NCBI GenBank assembly: GCA_016700335.1
Contig: CP065014.1
Span: 2,269,001-2,333,000, forward strand
Origin: Chlorobiota bacterium
GTDB taxonomy: Bacteria > Bacteroidota > Ignavibacteria > OLB7
DNA: 64,000 nucleotides
Direction: 5' to 3'
Part shown: one piece after another, positions 57,528-64,000 of the stretch
How the letters are laid out: every line of letters begins with the position of its first letter
Numbering within the stretch: the first letter of the stretch is position 1
Translations under genes and position numbers: made by a program
The notes under the pieces: generated by a model
Databases searched by the model: none
The model's input: only the letters and a program-made list of their open reading frames with translations
Told to the model about the DNA's origin: nothing

Positions 57528-58052
57528 TTAGTATTGGATTATCTTATCCCAAATTTCAGTCAAAGTTTCCCCTGTAATATTTGCTTTACTTTTGTAAGAA
57601 TTTTTATTCAAGTAAGCAGTTTTACAACCAGCATTTTCTCCTGCTTCTATATCACTTATTGAATCACCTATCATCCAAGAATTAGATAAATCTATATCAA
57701 TATCAAGACTCGCTTTTAATATCATTCCAGGCTTAGGTTTACGACAATCACAGCCAAATTCTTTTTCATGAGGGCAGTAATAAATAGCATTGAAATTAAA
57801 ACCACAATTATTCATTAACTCATCTTGCATAAAGTTATGAATTTCAGATAGCTTGGATTCTGATATTATACCTCTTGAAATACATCTTTGATTAGTAATT
57901 ACTATAGCTTTATAATTTAATGTTTTCACTTTTGGAAGTATTTGAAATATATCTTTATGAAATACAAAATCATCTGTTGATTTTACATAATTGTCTATAT
58001 ATCTCAAATTGATTACTCCATCTCTATCAAAAAATATTGCTTTGTTACTCAA
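57528..58052 (-). CDS. gmhB: D-glycero-beta-D-manno-heptose-1,7-bisphosphate 7-phosphatase
   Basis: GmhB dephosphorylates heptose bisphosphate on the way to ADP-heptose for LPS. The 174-residue HAD protein has the nucleophile and acid pair Asp9 and Asp11 in FFDRDG, the Thr/Asn motif VITNQ (52-56), a zinc set Cys93, His95, Cys101, Cys103 in YYCPHEKEFGCDCRKPKP, and the final GDSISDIEAG motif. The usual TNQSG is here TNQRC, a variation at the position after Gln. The start is TTG 58052, with an in-frame TAA three codons upstream. The GT9 heptosyltransferase at 17462 would use its product. Histidinol phosphatase is a less likely alternative. Confidence 0.9.
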   Translation of the reverse strand: MSNKAIFFDRDGVINLRYIDNYVKSTDDFVFHKDIFQILPKVKTLNYKAIVITNQRCISRGIISESKLSEIHNFMQDELMNNCGFNFNAIYYCPHEKEFGCDCRKPKPGMILKASLDIDIDLSNSWMIGDSISDIEAGENAGCKTAYLNKNSYKSKANITGETLTEIWDKIIQY

Positions 58053-58094
58053 ATTGTTTTATTTGTTAATTTTTTGAATTGAATTTAAAACACA

Positions 58095-58706
58095 TTACAA
58101 AATTATATTATTATTTAAATCAAATATTTTTATTTTATCAAATTGATTATTTAGATATTCTTCTTTAAACATGGTAAATACTTTGTGAACAAATCTATTT
58201 CCAGCTTTATCTTTTTCAATCACTCTAAATTCATATTCATTAGTAAAACCTAGCTTTGTGGGTATTTTGATGCTATTTGTATTCAATGAATTACATCTAA
58301 TTTCTAATTTTTCAATTCCAATAATATTAAAAGCAACAAACATTAATGCTTTAGTGGCTTCTGTTGCATATCCTTTGTTTGCTTCATTCACATTTATCCA
58401 ATATCCAATTTCAAGAATTCCCTCTCCTTGCCTTGTATGCAATCCTGTACCGCCAAATAATTTAGAATTATTACGATTAAAAATTCCATAGATGAAATCT
58501 TTATTTTCATTAAAATTATCAATCCAATTTATAATCCTATCTTCCTTTTGAGATATAGTTTCAGGCTCAAATTTTGCCCATGGCATAAATTCTGATAAAT
58601 GAATAATACTCTCATCTATAGAATCCTTTAATAACTTTGCATCATTAAAATCATAGCATCTAATACATAGGTTTTGAGTTATTATTTTATAAGCTTTGTT
58701 TTCCAT
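58095..58706 (-). CDS. GNAT acetyltransferase (RimJ/RimL type)
   Basis: A 203-residue acetyl-CoA-dependent N-acetyltransferase. The acetyl-CoA-binding core is clear: GTGLHTRQGEGILEIGYWIN, then NKGYATEATKALM (the P-loop-like Q/RxxGxA variant) and the C-terminal KIPTKLGFTNEYEFRVIEK. The RimJ/RimL-type group acetylates ribosomal protein N-termini or aminoglycosides and other small molecules, so the substrate cannot be told. It is 42 bp upstream of gmhB on the same strand. Confidence 0.9.
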   Translation of the reverse strand: MENKAYKIITQNLCIRCYDFNDAKLLKDSIDESIIHLSEFMPWAKFEPETISQKEDRIINWIDNFNENKDFIYGIFNRNNSKLFGGTGLHTRQGEGILEIGYWINVNEANKGYATEATKALMFVAFNIIGIEKLEIRCNSLNTNSIKIPTKLGFTNEYEFRVIEKDKAGNRFVHKVFTMFKEEYLNNQFDKIKIFDLNNNIIL

Positions 58707-58928
58707 ATTTTAATACAACTCTTAAATCATTATATAGTTACAAATAATGTTAATAATTTGTTATTTAGATTTTTTAAAAAATCAAAAGTTAAAACAATTT
58801 TTAAATGAAATTAAAGAAAAATTTATTTGCTTCAAATTATTTACTAACTTGAAAATATGTCAATTTATTAATTTTTCAATTTTTAATCATCAATTCTTTT
58901 TAAAGAAATAAATACATCAATAAATTAT

Positions 58929-59696
58929 ATGTTTATCATCATTATAATAGGATTGATTACTGGATTTTCAGCTGGAGCATTAGGCATAGGAGGTGCAGTT
59001 CTTGGAACTCCCTTACTAAAAATTATTGCTAATTTTCCAGATTATTTAGCGCTTGCAACTCCTTTGCCAGCTGTTGTACCTGCTGCAATATCAGGTGCAA
59101 TTGCTTATTCAAAACAGAAATTACTTAGGCTTGAAGTTGCAAAACATTCCTTAATTTTTGCTATTCCTTTTAGTATTTTAGGTAGCTATATAACAAAATT
59201 TACTCCTTCTTATTTGTTAATGATTATTACTGGATTATTGTTAATTCAATCTGGTTTCTCCTTTATAAAAAAAGGTTTTTTTAGTTCAGAAATTCAAGTG
59301 TTAAATGTTAGTCCAAAAATAAATATCAATAAAAATGCTATCTTTCTTTCAGGTATTGTTGCCGGATTTTTATCAGGATTTTTAGCAGTTGGTGGTGGAA
59401 TTATATTTGTCCCATCTTTTATGAAATTTTGCAATTTATCATTGAAGGAGTCTTTAGCCACTTCTCTTTTTTGTGTAGCAGTTTTAGCTATTCCAGGAAT
59501 TATTACTCATTCTTTTTTAGGGCATATTGACTGGAATGCTGCATTGATTTTAGCAGCATCTGTTATTCCTGCAAGTTATATTGGTGCCACTTTTTCATCC
59601 AAATTAAAAAATAATACTATATCAAGATACTACGGTATTTTTATTCTACTTTTTGCTTTTATTTTCATTTATAATAGCTTAATAAATATTAAATGA
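58929..59696 (+). CDS. TauE/SafE-family sulfite/anion permease (DUF81)
   Basis: A 255-residue inner-membrane permease with about eight hydrophobic helices. The two family repeats begin GLITGFSAGALGIGGAVLG (N-terminal) and GIVAGFLSGFLAVGGGIIF (C-terminal), each followed by a glycine-rich helix. The group exports sulfite, sulfoacetate or related anions. ATG at 58929 puts the first helix at the very N-terminus as usual. No operon partner. Confidence 0.93.
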   Translation: MFIIIIIGLITGFSAGALGIGGAVLGTPLLKIIANFPDYLALATPLPAVVPAAISGAIAYSKQKLLRLEVAKHSLIFAIPFSILGSYITKFTPSYLLMIITGLLLIQSGFSFIKKGFFSSEIQVLNVSPKININKNAIFLSGIVAGFLSGFLAVGGGIIFVPSFMKFCNLSLKESLATSLFCVAVLAIPGIITHSFLGHIDWNAALILAASVIPASYIGATFSSKLKNNTISRYYGIFILLFAFIFIYNSLINIK

Positions 59697-59813
59697 TTTT
59701 TAATTAATCAATAATAAATTCATTATTAATTTTTAATAAATTCAATGAAATTTATGTTTACTTTAATTCTTTTACCTTTAAAAGTAAATTAATTATTTAA
59801 ATTTAATTTTGAC

Positions 59814-60338
59814 TTACTGATTCATAATTTTATCAATTCTTTCCTTTTGTAAAATATGATGGTTCCAATGCATTAAAACAAGTTTATACCATTCATCAGC
59901 ATTAAGAAAAGAAAATGCTGGGTGTGGTGTTTTGCCATTCTTATTATTTTTAAATTTCGATAATATTTTTTCCATTTCTTCTTTAACATTTTGAAACCCT
60001 GCTACAATAATTGCTTTTGATTCAGGTTGTTTAGGTGTATAAGCCTCTGAAGGAGGGACTTTAATTTTAATAGGAGGAAATTTTTTCAGAAAAATAAAGC
60101 AATAAATACCTTTAAAACTCTTCCTACCTTTTCGATTTTCTGAGCTTGAAATACAAACCCCAACTTGTTTCAAATGAAAATTTAAAGTTGAATTAATTAA
60201 ATGCATGTAAAGCTGACCAATAGTCCAACTTTCTGAATCAATATTAAACTCTAATTGATTATCAGAATATTTAGCTAATTCATCCAACCAATATGAATAT
60301 ACTTGTTCAAATTCTTTATAAATATTATTATTAGACAT
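59814..60338 (-). CDS. DinB-superfamily protein
   Basis: A 174-residue cytoplasmic four-helix bundle protein. The typical first helix pair (YWLDELAKYSDNQLEF ... SWTIGQLYMHLINSTLNFH, with a metal His) and the last helix (MHWNHHILQKERID, two more His) define a DinB-like metal site. Family members act in thiol metabolism or stress response, or their role is unknown. It is 58 bp downstream of the alkB gene on the same strand, so they may be co-transcribed. Confidence 0.88.
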   Translation of the reverse strand: MSNNNIYKEFEQVYSYWLDELAKYSDNQLEFNIDSESWTIGQLYMHLINSTLNFHLKQVGVCISSSENRKGRKSFKGIYCFIFLKKFPPIKIKVPPSEAYTPKQPESKAIIVAGFQNVKEEMEKILSKFKNNKNGKTPHPAFSFLNADEWYKLVLMHWNHHILQKERIDKIMNQ

Positions 60339-60396
60339 TTCTTTATTTATTATTGAATAACAATTGTGTTAATGAAGTAACATTTAAAATTTAATT

Positions 60397-60978
60397 CTAT
60401 TTATATTCAATTGTTCTAAAAGTTAAATTTATTCTTGGTTCTAAATGAAGTTTTGTTGGAGGGAGCTTATGAAGCCAATGAAGTTGTGTTTCACCTTTCA
60501 TCAATAACAAACTTCCATTTTCTAATTTCAAACTTACAACCTCTTTAGTACTCTTGCATTTAAATGAAAATTTTCTTTCAGAACCTAAGCTTAATGATGC
60601 AATAGCTCCATTTTTTTTTAGGTCTTTTTCTCCATCACTATGCCACGCCATTCCCTCATTCCCATTATGATATAAATTAAGTAAGCATGAATTGAATTTC
60701 TCATTCAACTTTTCTTCTATTACTTGTTTTATCACTTTCAATTCCTCAGTCCATGGCAAAGCTTTTTTTGTAATATTGGAATAAGTATATTCAAATTCAG
60801 AATCACCATACCATGCAACTTTTCTTTTTGTTATAATTAATCTACCAAATATAAATGCTTCATCATTTTTCCAAACAATATTATTTAATAATGAATTATA
60901 AAAGTAACTTGTTTCTGTATCATTGAAAATTTTTCCATAATAATTTACAATACCTTTATAAGGAAGTATATTTACCAT
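60397..60978 (-). CDS. AlkB-like alpha-ketoglutarate-dependent dioxygenase
   Basis: AlkB-type enzymes reverse DNA alkylation by oxidative demethylation. The 193-residue length matches. Iron ligands are His113 and Asp115 in WHSDGE and His170 in HWLHKLP. The 2-oxoglutarate ligands Arg182 and Arg188 lie in PRINLTFR. The nucleotide-flipping region (GRLIITKRKVAWYGD) is also typical. The DinB gene follows on the same strand with a 58-bp gap. ATG at 60978. Confidence 0.93.
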   Translation of the reverse strand: MVNILPYKGIVNYYGKIFNDTETSYFYNSLLNNIVWKNDEAFIFGRLIITKRKVAWYGDSEFEYTYSNITKKALPWTEELKVIKQVIEEKLNEKFNSCLLNLYHNGNEGMAWHSDGEKDLKKNGAIASLSLGSERKFSFKCKSTKEVVSLKLENGSLLLMKGETQLHWLHKLPPTKLHLEPRINLTFRTIEYK

Positions 60979-61070
60979 TTCAGATTTTTTTTATAAATAG
61001 ATTTTAAGTCAGAATACATTGTTTTCAAAATTTTAAACCAGAATTTTTGATTTTTATTTTTGAAATCAAA

Positions 61071-61901
61071 CTACAACTTTTGACCTTCAATATAAGCCAT
61101 TGGTACAGTTAGAGTTAATCCTCCATTTTTGTCTGCAAAACTGTTTAAATTATTCTCTAGTGATGTAAACACCATTTCCCAATCTTTTTGTGGAATTAAT
61201 TCTAACCAAGAACCTAACCAACCTAATTTAATAAAATGATGATTCAAGAATGCTGAACCATTTAAAAATTTCATTTCAACAATATCTTCAATAATTCTAA
61301 TCAACTTAAATCCATTATTAGAGTATAAGTTAGAAACACTTTTCAATGAACCTCTATGTTCTTGATGTAACCTTAACCCACTTATCAAATTAGTTTTGTT
61401 TAATTCAATTAAAGTCTCTTCAAAAACTTTGTAAAATTCTACCCAATGTCCATTAAGATTCGTAGTAATAACTAAATTGCTACCAGAATTTAAAACTCTT
61501 TTACATTCATTAAATACCTTTTGAGGATTACTAAAATTATTAATTCCTAAATTTGAAACAATTAGATCAATACTCATATCTTCAAAAGGCAAATTCTCAC
61601 CAGTTCCTTCTATAATTTCAACATTATCTAAATTATAAATTAAAATTTTCTTATTTGCTCTATCATTTGCATTTTTCCAAAGATCAATTCCAAAACATTT
61701 ACAGTTTGACCCAAGCCTTTCTGCTAATTCAAACAACGGAAAGCCAGTACCCGAGCCAATGTCGAGTACTCTATTGTATTGCTTAAGCTCAAAATGTTTA
61801 AAAAATAAAAGACCAAACATTGCACTCCACAAAGGAAGTTCATCAAAAGTATTTACTAACTCAATTGAATCACTAAATCTATATTTCCAAAATTCATTCA
61901 T
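61071..61901 (-). CDS. Class I SAM-dependent methyltransferase
   Basis: A 276-residue enzyme. The SAM-binding motif I is LDIGSGTGFPLFELAERLG (about residues 47-65), followed by an acidic motif II (CFGIDLWKNAND) and motif SIDLIVSNLGINNF. The substrate cannot be predicted: the family includes ubiquinone/menaquinone and small-molecule methyltransferases. ATG at 61901; alternative ATG four bases inside is out of frame. No clear operon partner. Confidence 0.92.
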   Translation of the reverse strand: MNEFWKYRFSDSIELVNTFDELPLWSAMFGLLFFKHFELKQYNRVLDIGSGTGFPLFELAERLGSNCKCFGIDLWKNANDRANKKILIYNLDNVEIIEGTGENLPFEDMSIDLIVSNLGINNFSNPQKVFNECKRVLNSGSNLVITTNLNGHWVEFYKVFEETLIELNKTNLISGLRLHQEHRGSLKSVSNLYSNNGFKLIRIIEDIVEMKFLNGSAFLNHHFIKLGWLGSWLELIPQKDWEMVFTSLENNLNSFADKNGGLTLTVPMAYIEGQKL

Positions 61902-61985
61902 TGAATTTACAATTATAAACTAAGATTTTTTTAAGAATTTAGCATAGCTACATAATTAAATTTAAAAGATATATTCAATATAGTT

Positions 61986-62633
61986 TTAATTCTGAACTAT
62001 ATTTTTTTTCCAAAGTTTGGTTGCGAATTCTTTATAAACTTTTAATCCTTCATTAAACGATTTATCGAATTTGAATTCCCCACCTTCTGACTTCATACAA
62101 TTTAAATAGACTTTACTTCTACCTCGAATGGTATATTTTTGAGTACCTTGATACATAATTATTTTCATATCAGTTGGGCTTACATCACCATGGCACACAG
62201 TATTATACATTATCCATATCTCGCCAATTCCATCTTTGTTTAAATCTGTTACTTGGAATGTATTTTTGATAAATTTAGCATCTAAATCTACCGGGCAATC
62301 GTTAATAAAATCATAAACTTTCCAGGTTTTGTTAACTGAATCGTTGTTCAAAAGAAAATGATAAGCAAACAACTCTGCATCTTGACCACCATTTTCATGT
62401 TTAAATTTTTCGTTATAATAAATTCCACTCTCTGTTAGAATAACAATGTTATCACCTAATTTATCAGTAAACTTAAATGCTTTTTTAAAAACACCTTCAT
62501 ACTTTACTTTTTCTGATATTTGAGATGAATCGAGTTTTGTTAATCTAATTCTAACTTGTCCAAATGAAACAGATGAGATAGAGATTAAAAAAATAAGTAG
62601 TAGAAATTTTTTGGAGATTTTATTTTTAATCAA
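61986..62633 (-). CDS. Secreted protein of unknown function
   Basis: A 215-residue exported protein with signal sequence FLLLIFLISISSVSFGQ. The body is beta-rich. A DLNKDGIGEIW loop has the look of a calcium-binding FG-GAP/EF-like turn. The block MYNTVCHGDVSPTDMKIIMY follows. From memory it resembles the M949_RS01915-type surface polysaccharide-associated family in Flavobacteria, but I cannot verify this. The only start is TTG 62633. Confidence 0.75.
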   Translation of the reverse strand: MIKNKISKKFLLLIFLISISSVSFGQVRIRLTKLDSSQISEKVKYEGVFKKAFKFTDKLGDNIVILTESGIYYNEKFKHENGGQDAELFAYHFLLNNDSVNKTWKVYDFINDCPVDLDAKFIKNTFQVTDLNKDGIGEIWIMYNTVCHGDVSPTDMKIIMYQGTQKYTIRGRSKVYLNCMKSEGGEFKFDKSFNEGLKVYKEFATKLWKKNIVQN

Positions 62634-62727
62634 TTTTAAAATTAGAATATTAAATAATTTTTTTGATTTTGATGAGTTAATTTACAATGCTAAATAAGTT
62701 TTATATGACTATAAATTAAACAATTGA

Positions 62728-63558
62728 TTATTCAACATTAACTGGGAAAGGCTTACAATTACAAGCTCCAGTTAAAGCCAAAGCACTCTTCTTAGCCAAA
62801 TCAATTGTTTTATATGGTCCTGTAATCAAAGCATACATTTTTTTCCCTTCCACCATTTTAGGCAAAGCTTCTAACCTTAAATCAGGAAATGTTTCCATAA
62901 CTTTATCCATTGCTTTTTCTGCTAAATCTTTTGATGGAAATACTCCCAATTGCAAAGCAATACCAGTAATAAAATCCTTTTTTGATTTTACTTCTTTAGT
63001 ATCAGTATTAGGTTTAGTTTCTTTTTTATCAGCAGTTGTTATAGCTTTATCGGTGTTTGGGGTTTGTGATGTTGTTCCTAAGTTAACATCTGGTTTTGCA
63101 TTCTTAATTGGTAATGCTAAATCTCCTTTCCAAGATACAATTGAATTTATTGCAGATTCTGCAGCCTTTAAATTAGCTGATGATGGGAATCGTTCTTTTA
63201 GCAAACCTAACCATGTAAATGCTGATAATGAATCTTTGTTTTCTGTATGCCTACGAACTAATTGATAAAGTGCTCTTTCTGTGAATGTTCCATTTGGCTC
63301 TAATGCTATAATTCTTTCGTACAAAGATATTGCCCTTGCATCTGGTGTCATTTGTGCTCTTGTGTAAAGAACACTTACACTGTAAGGAGCTTTTTTCTTT
63401 AAAGGTTCGATTAACACATATGCGCTATCTTTTTTACCCGATTCATAAAGTTTTAAAATCGTTTTACAATCGTTATCGTAATTTTGTGCACTCAATTTGT
63501 TTAGCGTACTAATTGATAATATTATTGTGAATAAAATTATTAATTTCTCGATTTTCAT
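62728..63558 (-). CDS. SPOR-domain periplasmic protein with TPR-like region
   Basis: A 276-residue exported protein. Signal peptide to about residue 24. Residues 30-150 are TPR-like helices (YSVSVLYTRAQM, ERALYQLVRRHTENKDSLS). A polar linker follows and the last 75 residues are a SPOR domain (ALQLGVFPSKDLAEKAMDKV ... MYALITGPYKTIDLAKKSA), which binds denuded peptidoglycan at the division septum. A CNC pair sits near its end. A role at the septum or cell wall is likely. It is divergent from the DUF420/CtaM-like gene. Confidence 0.9.
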   Translation of the reverse strand: MKIEKLIILFTIILSISTLNKLSAQNYDNDCKTILKLYESGKKDSAYVLIEPLKKKAPYSVSVLYTRAQMTPDARAISLYERIIALEPNGTFTERALYQLVRRHTENKDSLSAFTWLGLLKERFPSSANLKAAESAINSIVSWKGDLALPIKNAKPDVNLGTTSQTPNTDKAITTADKKETKPNTDTKEVKSKKDFITGIALQLGVFPSKDLAEKAMDKVMETFPDLRLEALPKMVEGKKMYALITGPYKTIDLAKKSALALTGACNCKPFPVNVE

Positions 63559-63680
63559 TTTAAATTCTAATTAAATTTTTGTTGTTAATTTTTTTTTAAA
63601 CTCATTTTCTAGGACTTCATACATCTATAACTGTTTAATACGCATAACTTTTTTATTGTTACTATATTAAATGATTTTAT

Positions 63681-63697
63681 AAATGATAATATCATTT
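63681..63697. promoter_or_regulatory. Palindrome AAATGAT-AAT-ATCATTT
   Basis: Perfect 7-bp arms in the gap between the divergent SPOR and DUF420-like genes. Composition is all A/T-rich, so chance is possible, but position fits a repressor site. Confidence 0.3.
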
Positions 63698-63801
63698 AAA
63701 ATGTATCCACAAAAATTATGTTTGTTAAATTCATTTAAGTTGTATAAAATTTTCAACAAATATACATCTCTAATTTTCTAAAAAAACAACTTAACTATTA
63801 A

Positions 63802-64000
63802 ATGTTACCTTCATCAATTAGTATAAATGATAAAAAGGCAAAATTTATAATTTATTCTTTATCTGTAATCGTCTTTTTAACTGTTGCTCTTTTAGGAAGA
63901 ACAAAAATTAATTCTCCTTTTTCATTTGATATACATTTACTTTCAACTATTAATGCAATTATAAATTCTTCAGTTTCTTTATTACTTGTTTGTGCTTTAA
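63802..64000 (+). CDS. DUF420/CtaM-like membrane protein, partial
   Basis: The frame from ATG 63802 runs off the right edge; 66 residues are visible. It begins with a first membrane helix (IIYSLSVIVFLTVALLG) and then DIHLLSTINAIINSSVSLLL, the His-containing start of DUF420 proteins, which help assemble cytochrome c oxidase (CtaM). No further genes are visible to tell whether an oxidase operon follows. Confidence 0.75.
   Translation, partial: MLPSSISINDKKAKFIIYSLSVIVFLTVALLGRTKINSPFSFDIHLLSTINAIINSSVSLLLVCAL

Noticed and set aside
1..64000. CRISPR arrays, tRNA and rRNA genes, insertion sequences
   Set aside because: I looked for regular spaced repeats, tRNA T-arms, rRNA motifs and transposase genes and found none.

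Overview
The window is AT-rich bacterial DNA and looks like a member of the FCB superphylum (Bacteroidota, Ignavibacteriota or Kapaibacteriota-like). The evidence is a PorV-type barrel, proteins with type IX secretion (T9SS) C-terminal sorting domains, a SusC/SusD pair, a partial protein resembling the GWxTD secreted family, choice-of-anchor-D and Ig repeat surface proteins, a TTTG-N20-TAnnTTTG promoter, and almost no Shine-Dalgarno sequences. I see no rRNA, tRNA, CRISPR array or insertion sequence. The species cannot be named from the sequence alone.

Region 1 (1-17309) is nearly all minus strand. Transcription order is: a TPR protein and an LptF/LptG-type permease; a giant Ig-repeat T9SS adhesin; the GTPase EngB; then an apparent operon of TonB-dependent receptor, 1334-residue secreted protein and PorV-like barrel, ending in a strong terminator; then a truncated gene at the window edge. 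Region 2 (17462-22316) holds a GT9 heptosyltransferase, a DUF309 gene with no ordinary start codon, the HtrA/Deg protease, RecO and a Spy-like lipoprotein.

Region 3 (22415-47834) is the accessory part. It has a STAND ATPase regulator with a SARP/BTAD-like C-terminus, a tiny double zinc-ribbon protein, a secreted papain protease fused to a beta/gamma-crystallin domain, a SusC/SusD pair, a TPR lipoprotein adenylate cyclase, an unknown glycine-rich protein, a TPR-LuxR regulator, and a set of secreted carbohydrate-active candidates (SGNH-like, beta-helix, CE1-GH5 fusion). It ends with a VWA/anchor-D T9SS protein and two OmpA-domain proteins. I read it as an unconventional polysaccharide-utilisation and surface region. 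Two separate promoter regions in it share an 11-bp-period direct repeat (AGAGTA..., at 37815 and 42498), and the SARP-like gene carries its own 21-bp-period repeat (TGAGACT, at 25782).

Region 4 (47940-55589) is a conserved housekeeping block: pheT, a coiled-coil protein, zapA, an RNA I assign to 6S RNA, rny (RNase Y), a DUF4159 protein and rpiB. Region 5 (55636-64000) is mixed single genes: an outer-membrane-like protein, a lipoprotein, gmhB, a GNAT acetyltransferase, TauE/SafE, DinB, AlkB, a methyltransferase, a secreted protein, a SPOR protein and the start of a DUF420/CtaM-like gene.

Start codons are unusual. Six well-supported genes can only begin with TTG, and two more (DUF309, DUF4159) have no ATG, GTG or TTG at the place where the protein should begin.
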